From assembly GCF_030915405.1 (NCBI RefSeq), contig NZ_CP133262.1, positions 3,224,001 through 3,288,000 on the forward strand: DNA of 64,000 nt, written 5' to 3'. Source of the DNA: Neobacillus nitrireducens. Lineage in GTDB: Bacteria > Bacillota > Bacilli > Bacillales > Cytobacillaceae. Each line of letters starts with the position of its first letter. Position 1 is the stretch's first letter. The notes beneath the pieces are model-generated. The model was given only the letters and a program-made list of their open reading frames with translations, did not search any database and had not been told where the DNA came from. Below, one piece after another: positions 1 to 10,439 of the stretch. Made by a program: the position numbers and the translations under genes.

Positions 1-482
1 ATGGGGCGTGTTTCTGAGGTGGACACTGCGAAATGGGTTTGTCTAATCATCGCCTTTAAAAGATCTGTGGCAATCTGAAATTTATTATTTTCTTCTATTT
101 GCGGAAGGTGCGGATATTCTTCTGAATCCAGACCAATCAAGTTAAATTCAGATTTACCAGAACGTATGACTGTTTGAAGCGAACCTAAAACTTCAATTTC
201 AACCGTATCTGTCGGCAGCTTTTTGACAATTTCACTAAAGACCTTTGCCTGGAGAACAATGGCTCCTGCTTGTCTCACTTCAATAATTTCATCCCCGGTT
301 TCCTCTTTTGGAATAAAGGACTGTATTGAAATATCAGAATCACTTCCGGTTAAGGTAACACCTTCAGTTGTAGCTGTAATTTTGATTCCGGTTAAAATTG
401 GGATGGTTGTTCTTGACGTAACAGCTTTCATAACATCTTGAACACTCTGGACTAACCGATCTCTTTGGATGATAAATTTCAT
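1..482 (-). CDS. dnaN: DNA polymerase III beta subunit (sliding clamp), 5' part
   Basis: This is the N-terminal 160 residues of the sliding clamp, which tethers the replicative polymerase to DNA. The gene runs leftward off the window at position 1, so the C-terminal part is missing. The protein begins MKFIIQRDRLVQSVQDV and contains the typical clamp segments TIPILTGIKI and GSDSDISIQ. An ATG at 482 follows a GGAGG ribosome site about 12 bases upstream. dnaA lies directly upstream on the same strand, the standard dnaA-dnaN order, with the origin unwinding module in the gap between them. Confidence 0.96.
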   Translation of the reverse strand, partial: MKFIIQRDRLVQSVQDVMKAVTSRTTIPILTGIKITATTEGVTLTGSDSDISIQSFIPKEETGDEIIEVRQAGAIVLQAKVFSEIVKKLPTDTVEIEVLGSLQTVIRSGKSEFNLIGLDSEEYPHLPQIEENNKFQIATDLLKAMIRQTHFAVSTSETRP

Positions 483-519
483 CGCCTGTAAGCCTCCGAT
501 TTAATCATATTTTTAATAG

Positions 520-661
520 CAAATAATAATATATTTTTTTTTAAAAAATAGTAGAAGTACTAGTAGGGCCTGTAGATATGTGGATAAGTGATTATTTCAA
601 CGGAAACACAGCCTATCCACCTGTGGACAGACTGTGTGTAAATACAGAGAAGTTATTCACA
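520..661. other. oriC unwinding module (DnaA boxes, GC clamp, DnaA-trios, AT-rich DUE)
   Basis: The dnaA-dnaN gap holds a textbook Bacillus basal unwinding arrangement. Reading left to right there is an AT-rich tract (about 520-548), six trinucleotides TAG TAG AAG TAC TAG TAG (549-566), a short GC clamp GGCC (567-570), a degenerate DnaA box TGTAGATAT (571-579) and a perfect box TGTGGATAA (579-587). Further near-boxes lie at 613-621, 622-630 and 653-661. By the known B. subtilis mechanism, DnaA would load from the boxes onto the trio strand and melt the AT-rich tract towards dnaN. The assignment is by pattern only. Confidence 0.85.
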
Positions 662-692
662 TATTTGTTAAAGAAATTGGGCTGATATTTTA

Positions 693-2039
693 TTAAACCT
701 TCAAAAGTTCATGTAATTCTTTCATTTGCCGTTGCAGCTGGGCATCTGTTTGAAGAAGTTTAGATATTTTTTCATGTGCATGGATGACAGTCGTATGATC
801 ACGTCCGCCAAATTCTTCGCCGATTTTCGGCAAGGAATAATCGGTTAATTCCCGAGATAAATACATGGCAATTTGTCTAGGGAAGGCAAGCGATTTAGTC
901 CGCTTTTTTGCCTTAAAATCTTCAAGTTTTATACTAAATAGTTCCCCAACCGTCTTTTGAATATCCAGAATCGTGATCACTTTAGGCTTGGAACTCGGAA
1001 TAATATCTTTTAATGCCTCTGCTGCTAAATTGGCATTAATATCTTTATTGATTAAGGATGAATAGGCAACAACCCTGATGAGTGCGCCTTCTAGCTCCCT
1101 GATGTTTGTATCGATTTGATTGGCAATATAAAGCATGACCTCGTTTGGTATATCTAAGCCTTCTGCTCTCGCCTTTTTACGAAGAATCGCTATTCTCGTT
1201 TCCAAATCAGGCGGGGTAATATCTGTAATCAATCCCCATTCAAAACGGGACCTGAGCCGATCCTCCAGCGTCGGAATTTCCCGAGGCGGCCTGTCGCTGG
1301 AGATAATAATTTGTTTACTTTCCTCATGAAGCGCATTAAATGTATGAAAAAATTCTTCTTGCGTTGATTCTTTTCCGGCTAAAAATTGAATATCATCTAT
1401 AAGTAAAATATCGACATTTCGATATTTATTGCGGAAACTCTCCGCTTTATTGTCACGAATTGAGTTAATAAATTCATTTGTAAATTTTTCAGATGATAAA
1501 TATACGACTTTTGCAGCAGGGTTATGGTCTAAGACATAATGGCCAATCGCATGCATTAAGTGCGTTTTTCCTAAGCCAACTCCTCCATAGATAAAGAGGG
1601 GATTGTATGCCTTGGCCGGGGCTTCGGCTACTGCGAGTGATGCAGCGTGGGCAAAACGGTTGCCTGAGCCAATTACAAATGTATCAAACGTGTATTTCTG
1701 ATTTAAGATACCTTGAGGAAATTCCCCATGGTCGTCGTCCTTTTTAACCTTTTTGGGAGGTAATTGCACATCATTTTCCGACTCACTTTGATTTTGCGGA
1801 ATGATAAACTTAACAGAAAGCTCTTCTCCTGTGATTTCATAAAGAATCCCAGAGATTAGCTGCGAATAACGCTCTTCCAGCCAATCCCGAGCAAACTCAT
1901 TGGGAGCAGTTATGATAAGTAAATCACCTTGAAGGGAATGGGCCTTTGTCGACTTAAGCCAGGTGTCAAAGCTTGGTTTGCTAATCTTTTTCTCTATATT
2001 GGCTAAGGCAGCATGCCAAAGATCCGCAATATTTTCCAA
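693..2039 (-). CDS. dnaA: chromosomal replication initiator DnaA
   Basis: DnaA binds origin boxes and, as an ATP-bound filament, opens the duplex and helps load helicase. The 448-residue length is normal. Domain I (about 1-85) is followed by a charged linker, then the AAA+ domain with Walker [10 protein letters not shown] near residues 152-160 and Walker [10 protein letters not shown]. The C-terminal box-binding helix-turn-helix has the signature [15 protein letters not shown]. Translation starts at a TTG at 2039, chosen because an AAGGAGG site lies at 2048-2054, eight bases upstream, and the encoded start MENIADLW matches Bacillus DnaA. It reads away from rpmH, as expected at oriC. Confidence 0.98.
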   Translation of the reverse strand: MENIADLWHAALANIEKKISKPSFDTWLKSTKAHSLQGDLLIITAPNEFARDWLEERYSQLISGILYEITGEELSVKFIIPQNQSESENDVQLPPKKVKKDDDHGEFPQGILNQKYTFDTFVIGSGNRFAHAASLAVAEAPAKAYNPLFIYGGVGLGKTHLMHAIGHYVLDHNPAAKVVYLSSEKFTNEFINSIRDNKAESFRNKYRNVDILLIDDIQFLAGKESTQEEFFHTFNALHEESKQIIISSDRPPREIPTLEDRLRSRFEWGLITDITPPDLETRIAILRKKARAEGLDIPNEVMLYIANQIDTNIRELEGALIRVVAYSSLINKDINANLAAEALKDIIPSSKPKVITILDIQKTVGELFSIKLEDFKAKKRTKSLAFPRQIAMYLSRELTDYSLPKIGEEFGGRDHTTVIHAHEKISKLLQTDAQLQRQMKELHELLKV

Positions 2040-2091
2040 AAAACATCCCTCCTTTGTTTTGATTTTTTATAAAATAATACGCTTTTTCGCA

Positions 2092-2100
2092 ATTATACCA
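2092..2100 (-). promoter_or_regulatory. extended -10 promoter of dnaA
   Basis: On the minus strand TGGTATAAT forms a perfect -10 hexamer with the extended TGn element, about 55 bases upstream of the dnaA start codon. The -35 region 17 bases upstream (AAATTA) is poor, which an extended -10 can tolerate. Transcription would run into dnaA and then dnaN. Confidence 0.55.
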
Positions 2101-2141
2101 GCAGTACAACCTATTAATTTATAAATATACGAAATAGTGAA

Positions 2142-2459
2142 TGTGGATAATATATAATAAGGAAGTAAAATGGAGTTTCGACAATATCCACCTCTTGTGG
2201 ACAACCTTCTACAGCACCCTTGAATAAACTATCCACATGATATCCACAATTTGTGGATAACGTATTCTTGTGGATAAAGTTATTAAGAGTGAAAACACAA
2301 ATATAATATCAAATAATTGCTTGATGCGCAATGCCTTTTCGTAGTTTATCCACAACTGTAACAATATGTGCACAGTAATTGTCCACAAGTAGATGAATTG
2401 TGCAAAACCTGTCAATATCTTGTGTAAAGAGTGAAAAAAATGTCGAAAATTTATCCACA
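2142..2459. other. oriC upstream DnaA-box cluster
   Basis: The 669-base gap between dnaA and rpmH holds the upstream half of the bipartite origin. Perfect DnaA boxes (TTATCCACA or its complement) lie at 2142-2150, 2252-2260, 2269-2277, 2346-2354 and 2451-2459. One-mismatch boxes lie at 2229-2237, 2240-2248 and 2379-2387. Orientation is mixed: 2142, 2252 and 2269 point one way, 2346 and 2451 the other. In Bacillus this cluster also autoregulates dnaA. The bipartite layout agrees with the unwinding module beyond the end of dnaA. Confidence 0.9.
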
Positions 2460-2624
2460 AGTCATTTGAATCTGCACTGGGGTAGTGCGGATTGTTTTTT
2501 TAGCATCAAAATTTACAATTCTTCAACTATGGTTAGGATCATTTCATCTTAGTTTTATAATTTCTGGAAATAAGCAATTTCATGTTCAATAAAATTTGGA
2601 AATGGAAACAATAGCGAAGAGTAG

Positions 2625-2654
2625 TTGACAATTTTATGGTGACGTCTTTATAAT
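2625..2654 (+). promoter_or_regulatory. sigma-A promoter of rpmH
   Basis: A perfect TTGACA (2625-2630) and a perfect TATAAT (2649-2654) are separated by 18 bases. They lie 55 bases upstream of rpmH and drive the rightward rpmH-rnpA transcription unit, divergent from dnaA. Confidence 0.85.
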
Positions 2655-2708
2655 AAGTAAGACTGTCATTTAAACTTTGATAGCTATTCCTCAGGGAGGT
2701 GTCATATA

Positions 2709-2843
2709 ATGAAAAGAACATATCAACCAAATAGCCGTAAACACAGTAAAGTTCATGGCTTCCGTAGTCGTATGAGCTCAGCTAATGGCCGCAAGGTTCT
2801 AGCTCGTCGTCGTCTTAAGGGAAGAAAAGTATTATCAGCATAG
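2709..2843 (+). CDS. rpmH: 50S ribosomal protein L34
   Basis: L34 is a small basic protein of the large ribosomal subunit. The reading frame gives 44 residues, the family length, from [18 protein letters not shown] to the basic tail GRKVLSA, with the conserved segment [21 protein letters not shown] in between. A GGGAGGTG ribosome site lies about nine bases upstream of the ATG. It is divergent from dnaA across oriC and precedes rnpA, the nearly universal bacterial order. Confidence 0.98.
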   Translation: MKRTYQPNSRKHSKVHGFRSRMSSANGRKVLARRRLKGRKVLSA

Positions 2844-2871
2844 ACCACTGCACAGTCAGTGGTCTTTTTTC
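2842..2871 (+). terminator. hairpin terminator/attenuator between rpmH and rnpA
   Basis: AGACCACTG and CAGTGGTCT pair around a six-base loop and are followed by a run of six T. The stem starts at the rpmH stop codon, so it probably lowers readthrough into rnpA and protects the rpmH 3' end. Confidence 0.85.
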
Positions 2872-2894
2872 TAATCCGACTGAAGGTGTTTTTT

Positions 2895-3236
2895 ATGAAA
2901 AAAGAGCTGCGTATTAAAAAAAATAAAGAATTCCAAGCGGCATTTCAAAAGGGCCACTCATTTGCGAATAGGCAATTTGTTGTCTACTCTTTACCAAAAG
3001 AGGGACAAGATTACTTTCGTATCGGCCTATCTGTCAGTAAGAAGATAGGAAATGCGGTGACAAGGAACAGGATCAAAAGGTATGTAAGACAATCCATTTT
3101 TGAACTGAACGAACAGTTAGCTCCAGGGAATGATTACGTGATTATTGCGAGGAAACCTGCTGCTGAAATGGATTTCTTCGAAGTGAAAAAAAGTTTAACC
3201 CATGTGCTAAAAGTGGGGAAGGTTTTGAAAAAGTAA
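2895..3236 (+). CDS. rnpA: ribonuclease P protein component
   Basis: This is the protein subunit of RNase P, which helps the catalytic RNA remove tRNA 5' leaders. The 113-residue product starts [14 protein letters not shown] and carries the family signature [20 protein letters not shown], including the RNR motif that contacts the RNA. The open frame extends 36 bases further upstream, but the ATG at 2895 has a GAAGGTG ribosome site six bases before it and matches the Bacillus start. It follows rpmH and precedes spoIIIJ. Confidence 0.95.
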   Translation: MKKELRIKKNKEFQAAFQKGHSFANRQFVVYSLPKEGQDYFRIGLSVSKKIGNAVTRNRIKRYVRQSIFELNEQLAPGNDYVIIARKPAAEMDFFEVKKSLTHVLKVGKVLKK

Positions 3237-3397
3237 CTTTAAGACATAAATTGCAAAGGAATTTGCCTGAAATTTGCATCTATTAAAGACAATTCCTTTG
3301 CTTAAATGATAAAATACCTTTGAAATCTTCCAAAATAAATAGTACATAAGTTAGGTGAAAATTTGCTTGTTATCTTTATGTAAGGAGGAAAACTTGG

Positions 3398-4174
3398 TTG
3401 AAAAAAAGAATATTACTAGGAATTGGTTTACTTTCTGTATTTATGTTCCTGACAGGATGCAGTGAAATTAAGAAGCCAATAACATCGGAGAGTTCAGGGT
3501 TTTGGAATGAATACATTGTCTATCCTTTATCGTGGGTGATTAAAGAAGGGGCGCACATTCTTGGGGGCAGCTTTGGGTTATCGATTATTGTTGTAACGAT
3601 CCTCATTCGCCTTATTATTTTGCCACTAATGATCAAGCAGACAAGAAGTTCTAAGGCAATGCAGGCATTGCAGCCGGAAATGGCCGAGTTGAAGAAGAAG
3701 TATAGTTCTAAAGATCAAAAAACACAGCAGAAACTACAACAGGAAACGATGGCTCTGTTTTCAAAGCATGGAGTAAATCCAATGGCTGGCTGTTTTCCAT
3801 TAATTGTACAAATGCCCATCTTAATTGGTTTTTACCATGCCATCTCTCGAACAAGGGAAATTGCTTCAGATAATTTCCTCTGGTTTGACCTAGGGGATAA
3901 AGATCCTTACTATATTTTGCCGATTGTGGCGGGAATAACTACGTTTATTCAACAAAAAATTATGATGGCTGGACAAGACCAGAATCCGCAAATGGCGATG
4001 ATGCTTTGGATGATGCCGATCATGATTGTGGTATTTGCCTTTAGTTTCCCAGCTGCACTTTCGTTGTACTGGGTAGTCGGAAATATTTTTATGATTGTGC
4101 AAACTTATTTTATTAAAGGACCGGATTTAAAAACGGCAAAAGCATCCGGTAATGCGGGAGGAGCAAAAAAGTGA
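3398..4174 (+). CDS. spoIIIJ: membrane protein insertase YidC/OxaA (SpoIIIJ)
   Basis: YidC-family insertase for membrane protein integration; the Bacillus SpoIIIJ paralogue is also needed for forespore sigma-G activity. It is a lipoprotein: the start is followed by a hydrophobic stretch and the lipobox LTGC near residue 21. The 60KD_IMP core follows with segments such as [16 protein letters not shown] and [15 protein letters not shown]. The length of 258 residues is normal. The TTG start at 3398 is set by AAGGAGG at 3382-3388. The stop overlaps the start of jag, so the two are translationally coupled. Confidence 0.95.
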   Translation: MKKRILLGIGLLSVFMFLTGCSEIKKPITSESSGFWNEYIVYPLSWVIKEGAHILGGSFGLSIIVVTILIRLIILPLMIKQTRSSKAMQALQPEMAELKKKYSSKDQKTQQKLQQETMALFSKHGVNPMAGCFPLIVQMPILIGFYHAISRTREIASDNFLWFDLGDKDPYYILPIVAGITTFIQQKIMMAGQDQNPQMAMMLWMMPIMIVVFAFSFPAALSLYWVVGNIFMIVQTYFIKGPDLKTAKASGNAGGAKK

Positions 4175-4797
4175 AACAGGTAACTGCTACAGGACAAACT
4201 GTCGAAGAAGCAGTAAAATCAGCTTTAGCTCAATTACAAATCAGCAAAGACCGCACAGATATAGATATTATTGATGAAGGTAAAAAAGGGCTTTTCGGAA
4301 TTTTTGGAACGCGGCCAGCTGTTGTTAAAGTGACCGTTATTATTGACCCGATTGAAGAGGCCAAAAAATTTCTGACTCAGGTAAGTGAACAAATGGGCGC
4401 TCCTGCAGAAATAGAAATCAAACGAGACGGTAAACATGTTCATTTAATTATGACTGGCGAAAAGATTGCATTATTGATTGGGAAAAGAGGCCAAACCTTA
4501 AATTCGCTTCAATATTTGACGCAATTAGTGCTTAACCGTTTTTCCAATCAGTATTTAACCGTAATTCTGGACGCTGAGGATTACCGAAAAAGAAGAAATG
4601 AAACGCTGATTCAATTAGCGCATCGTCTTGCCCAAAAGGCAGTTAAGTCGGGAAAAGATGTAACCTTAGAACCCATGCCTTCCTATGAGCGAAAAGTGAT
4701 TCATGCTGCTTTATCGGATAACAGACGGGTCAAAACATTTTCTGATGGGTCGGAACCGCATCGCTTTATTGTGATCTCTCCTGCACCCAGAAGATAA
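4171..4797 (+). CDS. jag: RNA-binding protein Jag/KhpB
   Basis: Jag (KhpB) is an RNA-binding partner of SpoIIIJ and of the KH protein KhpA, linked in Firmicutes to cell-shape and sporulation control. The 208 residues comprise an N-terminal Jag-N domain (about 1-50, with the KKGLFGIFG motif), a KH domain with [13 protein letters not shown], and a C-terminal R3H domain with [17 protein letters not shown]. The GTG start overlaps the spoIIIJ stop by four bases, and a terminator follows. Confidence 0.94.
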   Translation: MKQVTATGQTVEEAVKSALAQLQISKDRTDIDIIDEGKKGLFGIFGTRPAVVKVTVIIDPIEEAKKFLTQVSEQMGAPAEIEIKRDGKHVHLIMTGEKIALLIGKRGQTLNSLQYLTQLVLNRFSNQYLTVILDAEDYRKRRNETLIQLAHRLAQKAVKSGKDVTLEPMPSYERKVIHAALSDNRRVKTFSDGSEPHRFIVISPAPRR

Positions 4798-4823
4798 ACC
4801 TTTAAAATGTATTACTAAATCAC

Positions 4824-4857
4824 AAAGGCATCCTATTTAAGATAGGGTGTCTTTTTT
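4824..4857 (+). terminator. rho-independent terminator after jag
   Basis: GGCATCCTAT pairs with ATAGGGTGTC (one G-U pair) around a short loop and is followed by TTTTTT. It ends the rpmH-rnpA-spoIIIJ-jag region. Confidence 0.85.
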
Positions 4858-4919
4858 GTGGTCTCCAAAAAAATAAACCTGTTGATAACAGCAATTATTT
4901 ATCAATTTGCGTTTTATTG

Positions 4920-4937
4920 TTATTCACATGTGGATAA
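4920..4937. promoter_or_regulatory. DnaA box pair upstream of mnmE
   Basis: A near-consensus box TTATTCACA (4920-4928) abuts a perfect box TGTGGATAA (4929-4937) in the jag-mnmE gap, about 2.5 kb from oriC. A partial match, TTGTGGATTAA, lies about 30 bases further on. They may be outlying origin boxes or a DnaA-regulated promoter site for mnmE. Confidence 0.6.
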
Positions 4938-5092
4938 GTTAGAATAATAATGGGATAGAAGTGAATTGTGGATTAATTATTGTGAAGAAGGTTTACTTTT
5001 TCCACAGGTATGAATGTGGTATTCTATTGTTTTGGAGAAAAAAATTACTGTTTATATAGATGGACTGATTTTTTTAATGAGAGGTGTAGGAA

Positions 5093-6478
5093 ATGGAAGT
5101 TGATACGATTGCGGCAATATCGACTCCGATGGGGGAGGGTGCGATTGCGATTGTTCGGTTGAGCGGAGATGAAGCAATCCTGATAGCAGACAAGCTATTT
5201 AGAAGTATTGGTGGAAAGAAGCTGTCTGAAGCAGCAACGCACACGATTCACTATGGACACTTGCTAGATCCAAAGTCCGGGCAAGTCGTCGAAGAGGTAA
5301 TGGTATCGGTCATGAGAGGGCCGAAGACTTTTACCAAAGAGGATGTTGTTGAAATCAACTGCCATGGCGGGATTGTGTCTGTAAATCGAGTTCTCATGCA
5401 GGTGCTTACAAACGGAGCGAGACTTGCAGAACCAGGTGAGTTTACAAAAAGAGCATTTTTGAATGGACGGATCGATTTATCGCAAGCAGAAGCAGTAATG
5501 GATTTAATCCGCGCAAAAACGGATCGTGCCATGAATGTTGCCTTGGGACAAATGGAAGGGCGCCTGTCGAAATTAATTCAAAGACTACGGCAGGAGATTT
5601 TAGAGATACTTGCTCATGTCGAAGTGAATATTGATTATCCAGAATATGACGATGTCGAGGAAATGACTCATAAGATGTTAGCTGAGAAGGCTTATTTTGT
5701 TAGGGAAGAAATCAAAAAGCTCCTCCAGACGTCGGAACAGGGGAAAATTTTACGGGAAGGACTGTCCACTGCAATTGTAGGACGCCCAAATGTGGGGAAA
5801 TCCTCGCTTTTAAATAGCTTAGTACATGAAAATAAAGCAATTGTGACAGATATTCCCGGAACTACACGGGATGTGATTGAGGAATATGTAAATGTCCGCG
5901 GTGTGCCGCTAAGACTTTTGGACACAGCCGGAATTCGAGAAACAGAGGATATTGTCGAACGAATTGGTGTGGAGCGCTCCCGCCAAGTTTTACAGGATGC
6001 AGATTTAATTTTGCTTGTTTTAAATTATGCTGACAAGTTAAGCCTGGTAGATGAACAGTTGTTTGAAGTGGTTAAAGGAATGGATGTTATCGTTATTATC
6101 AATAAGACGGATTTGGAGCAGCAAATTGACCTCGATAAAGTAAGAGAGTTAGCCAAAGAGCACAAGATTGTCACCACCTCCTTACTTGAGGATCGTGGCG
6201 TGGATGAATTAGAGGAAGCAATTGCCTCGTTATTCTTTGCTGGGACAATTGATGCCGGCGATATAACCTATGTCTCAAACAGTCGTCATATTGCACTATT
6301 GCACCAAAGCTTAACTACCATTGAAGAAGCAATCGATGGAGTAGAAATGGGGACTCCGATTGATATCGTTCAAATCGATTTAACGAGGACGTGGGAATTA
6401 CTTGGCGAAATCATTGGCGAAAGTGTCCACGAAAGCCTAATTGATCAATTATTTTCACAGTTCTGTTTAGGGAAATAG
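5093..6478 (+). CDS. mnmE: tRNA modification GTPase MnmE
   Basis: With MnmG, MnmE installs the carboxymethylaminomethyl group on wobble U34 of tRNAs reading A/G-ending codons. The 461-residue product has an N-terminal folate-binding domain, a helical domain, and an inserted G domain with P-loop GRPNVGKSS near residue 230, switch region [10 protein letters not shown] and NKTD. It ends in CLGK, the conserved C-terminal Cys motif, so it is complete. The ATG at 5093 follows a GAGGTG site. mnmG starts 16 bases downstream. Confidence 0.97.
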   Translation: MEVDTIAAISTPMGEGAIAIVRLSGDEAILIADKLFRSIGGKKLSEAATHTIHYGHLLDPKSGQVVEEVMVSVMRGPKTFTKEDVVEINCHGGIVSVNRVLMQVLTNGARLAEPGEFTKRAFLNGRIDLSQAEAVMDLIRAKTDRAMNVALGQMEGRLSKLIQRLRQEILEILAHVEVNIDYPEYDDVEEMTHKMLAEKAYFVREEIKKLLQTSEQGKILREGLSTAIVGRPNVGKSSLLNSLVHENKAIVTDIPGTTRDVIEEYVNVRGVPLRLLDTAGIRETEDIVERIGVERSRQVLQDADLILLVLNYADKLSLVDEQLFEVVKGMDVIVIINKTDLEQQIDLDKVRELAKEHKIVTTSLLEDRGVDELEEAIASLFFAGTIDAGDITYVSNSRHIALLHQSLTTIEEAIDGVEMGTPIDIVQIDLTRTWELLGEIIGESVHESLIDQLFSQFCLGK

Positions 6479-6494
6479 AAAGAGGAGTGACAAT

Positions 6495-8384
6495 ATGCAA
6501 TACGAAGCAGGAAATTTTGACGTCATTGTCGTTGGTGCAGGTCATGCCGGCTGTGAAGCAGGCCTTGCTGCTGCTCGACTTGGCGCAAAAACATTAATGA
6601 TTACCATCAATCTTGATATGGTGGCCTTTATGCCATGTAACCCATCCGTTGGCGGACCAGCTAAAGGGATCGTCGTTCGTGAAATTGATGCCTTGGGCGG
6701 GGAAATGGGTAAAAATATTGATAAAACTTATATCCAAATGAGAATGCTGAACACAGGAAAAGGACCGGCTGTTCGTGCGTTAAGAGCACAAGCTGACAAA
6801 TTTGCTTACCAGCATGAAATGAAAAAAACACTCGAAGAGGAATCGAATCTCACCTTACTCCAAGGGATGGTCGAGGAACTGATTGTCGAGGATGGAGTTG
6901 CTAAAGGGGTTATTACCAAGACAGGTGCGGTCTACCGCTCAAAAACAGTCGTGATTACTACCGGCACCTACTTACGCGGTGAAATTATCCTTGGGGAATT
7001 GAAATATTCAAGTGGCCCCAATAATCAACAGCCATCGATTAAGCTATCGGAGCATTTAGAGGAGCTTGGATTTGAACTCGTCCGCTTTAAGACAGGAACA
7101 CCGCCACGCGTAAATAGTAATACGATTGATTATAGTAAAACAGAAATCCAACCCGGTGACGAAGTTCCAAGGTCCTTTTCCTATGAAACAACGAAATATA
7201 TTACCGATCAGTTGCCATGCTGGTTGACTTATACAAATGATCGTACCCATCAGTTAATTGACGCCAATCTTCATCGTTCGCCGATGTTTTCTGGAATGAT
7301 TAAAGGAACTGGCCCACGGTATTGTCCATCGATTGAGGATAAGGTGGTCCGCTTTAATGATAAACCTCGTCATCAAATTTTCCTTGAGCCTGAAGGAAGG
7401 CACACAAAGGAAGTCTATGTCCAGGGGCTATCAACGAGCCTACCAGAGGATGTACAGCAGGAAATTCTTAAAACAGTTCCGGGGCTCGAAAATGCACAAA
7501 TGATGAGAGCAGGATATGCGATTGAATATGATGCAATTGTACCAACCCAATTATGGCCAACACTAGAAACCAAAGTGGTCAAGGGTCTCTATACAGCGGG
7601 TCAAATTAATGGGACGTCCGGCTATGAGGAAGCAGCCGGCCAGGGAATCATGGCTGGTATCAATGCAGGATTAAATGCACTTAGCCGTGAGCAGTTAGTG
7701 TTAAGCCGTTCGGATGCCTATATTGGTGTGTTAATTGATGATTTAATCACCAAAGGAACAAATGAACCCTATCGATTGCTAACGTCAAGAGCGGAATATC
7801 GCCTGCTATTACGCCATGATAATGCTGATTTACGATTAACAGACATCGGCCATCAAATTGGATTGATTCGTGACGATCGGTATGAAAAGTTTTTGGAGAA
7901 AAAAGAAGCAATTGAAGCGGAAAAACTGCGTTTAACGTCAACGTTCCTAAAGCCGACAGCTGAGGTTCAAGAAATGATTCGGGGCATTGGCGGAAGTGAA
8001 TTAAAGGATGGAATCCGTGCCGCTGATTTATTAAAAAGACCAGAAATGTCTTATCATCAGCTCGATACAATTTTCCCAAGTGAAATGTCACTTGATGAAG
8101 ATGTGAAGGAACAGGTGGAAATCCAATTAAAGTATGAGGGCTATATTAGCAAGTCCCTGCAACAAGTTGAACGATTAAAGAAAATGGAAGATAAGAAGAT
8201 CCCTGAGAATATTGATTATGATTCTGTTTCAGGACTTGCGACCGAAGCCAGACAAAAACTTAAATTAGTCAAACCGCTATCGATTGCCCAGGCATCGCGG
8301 ATATCTGGGGTAAATCCTGCCGATGTGTCAATTTTGCTTGTTTATTTAGAACAAGGCAAAATTGCAAGAGTTTCAAATGAATAA
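6495..8384 (+). CDS. mnmG: tRNA uridine-5-carboxymethylaminomethyl modification enzyme MnmG
   Basis: MnmG is the FAD- and NADH-dependent partner of MnmE in tRNA wobble uridine modification. The 629 residues are typical. The FAD-binding fold is at the N-terminus ([19 protein letters not shown], about 11-29), followed by the GidA signature GNxPSVGG-like [12 protein letters not shown] and [16 protein letters not shown], with the tRNA-binding C-terminal domain after residue 550. It follows mnmE by 16 bases and precedes rsmG by 21 bases, so the three probably form one operon. Confidence 0.97.
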   Translation: MQYEAGNFDVIVVGAGHAGCEAGLAAARLGAKTLMITINLDMVAFMPCNPSVGGPAKGIVVREIDALGGEMGKNIDKTYIQMRMLNTGKGPAVRALRAQADKFAYQHEMKKTLEEESNLTLLQGMVEELIVEDGVAKGVITKTGAVYRSKTVVITTGTYLRGEIILGELKYSSGPNNQQPSIKLSEHLEELGFELVRFKTGTPPRVNSNTIDYSKTEIQPGDEVPRSFSYETTKYITDQLPCWLTYTNDRTHQLIDANLHRSPMFSGMIKGTGPRYCPSIEDKVVRFNDKPRHQIFLEPEGRHTKEVYVQGLSTSLPEDVQQEILKTVPGLENAQMMRAGYAIEYDAIVPTQLWPTLETKVVKGLYTAGQINGTSGYEEAAGQGIMAGINAGLNALSREQLVLSRSDAYIGVLIDDLITKGTNEPYRLLTSRAEYRLLLRHDNADLRLTDIGHQIGLIRDDRYEKFLEKKEAIEAEKLRLTSTFLKPTAEVQEMIRGIGGSELKDGIRAADLLKRPEMSYHQLDTIFPSEMSLDEDVKEQVEIQLKYEGYISKSLQQVERLKKMEDKKIPENIDYDSVSGLATEARQKLKLVKPLSIAQASRISGVNPADVSILLVYLEQGKIARVSNE

Positions 8385-8405
8385 TTATGTGAGGAAGATT
8401 ACTGA

Positions 8406-9122
8406 ATGATCATCGAACAATTGGAAGCAAACCTAAAGGAAAAAGGGATTTCCCTAACGCAGGATCAAATAGACCAGTTTGAGCTGTATTTTGAAACGTT
8501 GGTTGAATGGAATGAAAAAATGAATTTAACTGCGATTACGGATAAAGCTGAAGTCTATCTTAAGCATTTTTATGATTCAATTACCGCCTCGTTCTATTTT
8601 GACTTTACAAAGCCCTTTCATCTCTGTGATGTCGGGGCCGGGGCTGGGTTCCCTAGTATTCCCTTAAAAATTGTCTTCCCTCATATTGAAGTGACAATTG
8701 TTGATTCTTTAAACAAGCGGATCTCATTTTTAAATCATCTTGCGAAGGTATTGAAGTTAGAAAATGTTCACTTTATTCATGACCGTGCCGAAACCTTTGG
8801 GGTAAATCCGCTCTATCGGGAAAGCTTTGATGTGGTAACTGCAAGGGCCGTAGCAAGAATGTCTGTACTCTCTGAGCTTTGTTTACCATTGGTTAAAGCA
8901 GGCGGGTACTTTATTGCCATGAAAGCTGCCCATGCGAATGATGAATTAGAAGTGGGGCAAAAGGCGATTACGACCCTTGGCGGAAGGTTGGAAGCTATGC
9001 ATACCTTTACGCTGCCAATGGAAGAAAGCGAGCGGAATATCTTAATTATAAAAAAGGAAAAGCAAACGCCAAAGAAATATCCACGCAAGCCTGGAACACC
9101 GGGAAAGACACCGATTGAATAA
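8406..9122 (+). CDS. rsmG: 16S rRNA (guanine-527-N7)-methyltransferase RsmG
   Basis: RsmG methylates G527 of 16S rRNA using S-adenosylmethionine; its loss gives low-level streptomycin resistance in bacteria. The 238 residues include the SAM-binding motif [15 protein letters not shown] (about 77-91) and the substrate-side segment VTARAVARM. The basic C-terminal tail is normal for Bacillus. It closes the mnmE-mnmG-rsmG unit. No strong terminator is visible before noc. Confidence 0.96.
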   Translation: MIIEQLEANLKEKGISLTQDQIDQFELYFETLVEWNEKMNLTAITDKAEVYLKHFYDSITASFYFDFTKPFHLCDVGAGAGFPSIPLKIVFPHIEVTIVDSLNKRISFLNHLAKVLKLENVHFIHDRAETFGVNPLYRESFDVVTARAVARMSVLSELCLPLVKAGGYFIAMKAAHANDELEVGQKAITTLGGRLEAMHTFTLPMEESERNILIIKKEKQTPKKYPRKPGTPGKTPIE

Positions 9123-9269
9123 GAAAAGCGGAAGCGGCCGTTTCTTATCTTGTAATAAAAGCTAATTAGAAGACCTAACAATTTTTCAACAAACATGATA
9201 TTCTTAGCAGGAAGAATGTCTGTGTGTAAAGAATAAGTAATAGGGAGTTTCGTAAAGGTGGTGTTGGGG

Positions 9270-10133
9270 ATGAAGCAATCGTTTACACGCTTTTTTGGCC
9301 TCGGCGATAAGGGAGAACAAGAGGTTGCGCTTGAAAAAGAGCTAATTGTAGAAAAAAATGAGGAAATAAAAAAGATACCTATTGATCATATTGTTGCAAA
9401 CCGATTTCAACCTCGAACGGTTTTTGATGAGGAGAAAATTGAAGAATTAGCACGGACGATTCACATACATGGTATTATTCAGCCGATTGTTGTTAGAGAG
9501 TATGCCATTGACCAATTTGAAATTATTGCCGGGGAACGCCGTTTTCGTGCAATGAAAAAGCTCGGCTGGTCCGAAGCACCAGCCATTATCAAAAATTTAT
9601 CGGATACTGAAACGGCTTCTGTTGCTTTAATTGAGAATTTACAACGGGAAGAGCTGTCGCCGATTGAAGAAGCGATGGCGTATGGGAAGTTGCTTGAATT
9701 GCATAACCTAACACAAGAAGCGTTAGCACAACGCCTTGGAAAAGGGCAGTCAACCGTTGCCAACAAGCTCCGTCTTCTTAAATTACCGCAGCCCATTCAA
9801 GAGGCCTTGTTAAATAAAATTATTACAGAGCGCCATGCACGCGCACTCATTCCTCTGAAGGACCCGGAAAAACAAGTGGTGCTGTTAGCTGAAATTATAG
9901 AAAAGAATTTTAATGTCAAGCAGACAGAGGAACGTGTTGTCAAACTGCTGCAACAAAAAGATGAAAAGCCAAAGCCGAAACGAAAGGCTTTTAGTAAAGA
10001 TATGAGAATCGCCGTCAATACGATTCGCCAATCCTTAACCATGGTAACGGACAGCGGGATTAACCTTGATGCTGAAGAAGAAGAATTTGACGAATTCTAC
10101 CAATTTACCATTCGGATACCAAAGAAAAAATAG
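9270..10133 (+). CDS. noc: nucleoid occlusion protein Noc
   Basis: Noc is a ParB-like CTP-dependent DNA-binding protein that keeps the division septum off the nucleoid. The product starts [12 protein letters not shown], the amphipathic membrane-targeting helix of Noc, which decides the start at 9270 over the in-frame GTG at 9258; AAAGGTGG lies nine bases upstream. The ParB/Noc N-terminal CTPase region has [13 protein letters not shown] and [14 protein letters not shown], followed by a helix-turn-helix ([19 protein letters not shown]) and a dimerising C-terminus. It is 287 residues long and paralogous to the nearby spo0J. Confidence 0.95.
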   Translation: MKQSFTRFFGLGDKGEQEVALEKELIVEKNEEIKKIPIDHIVANRFQPRTVFDEEKIEELARTIHIHGIIQPIVVREYAIDQFEIIAGERRFRAMKKLGWSEAPAIIKNLSDTETASVALIENLQREELSPIEEAMAYGKLLELHNLTQEALAQRLGKGQSTVANKLRLLKLPQPIQEALLNKIITERHARALIPLKDPEKQVVLLAEIIEKNFNVKQTEERVVKLLQQKDEKPKPKRKAFSKDMRIAVNTIRQSLTMVTDSGINLDAEEEEFDEFYQFTIRIPKKK

Positions 10134-10157
10134 CAGATAAATAGACAAATAGAAGCT

Positions 10158-10194
10158 AGAACCAGACGAAATCACATGTTTGGTTCTTTTTTTT
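10158..10194 (+). terminator. terminator after noc; rest of the noc-soj gap
   Basis: AGAACCA pairs with TGGTTCT around a 16-base loop and is followed by eight T. The noc-soj gap is 306 bases (10134-10439). Beyond this terminator it is AT-rich and presumably holds the soj promoter, but no hexamer pair is convincing. Confidence 0.75.
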
Positions 10195-10439
10195 GAACAT
10201 AAATGGTAATGTATGGATAAATAGTGTCCATTCCCCCGCTAAATCACAACTACAAGTTTCTTGAACATTTGAATATTTTTAGAAAAAATCCTACAAGCTA
10301 TCTGTTTCATGCTAAAATAAAGGAATGGAATTTTTCCTTTTAATCATACAGGTTAGATTCGCCCAATCGACAGTATCTTAATAAAATTTAATAGAATACA
10401 AGAATAAAACTTTGAGAGAATAAAAGGGTAGGTGACATC

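Noticed and set aside
3253-3301. Terminator after rnpA
   Set aside because: GCAAAGGAATT and AATTCCTTTGC pair, but the loop is 27 bases and no T-run follows; it is at most an mRNA fold.
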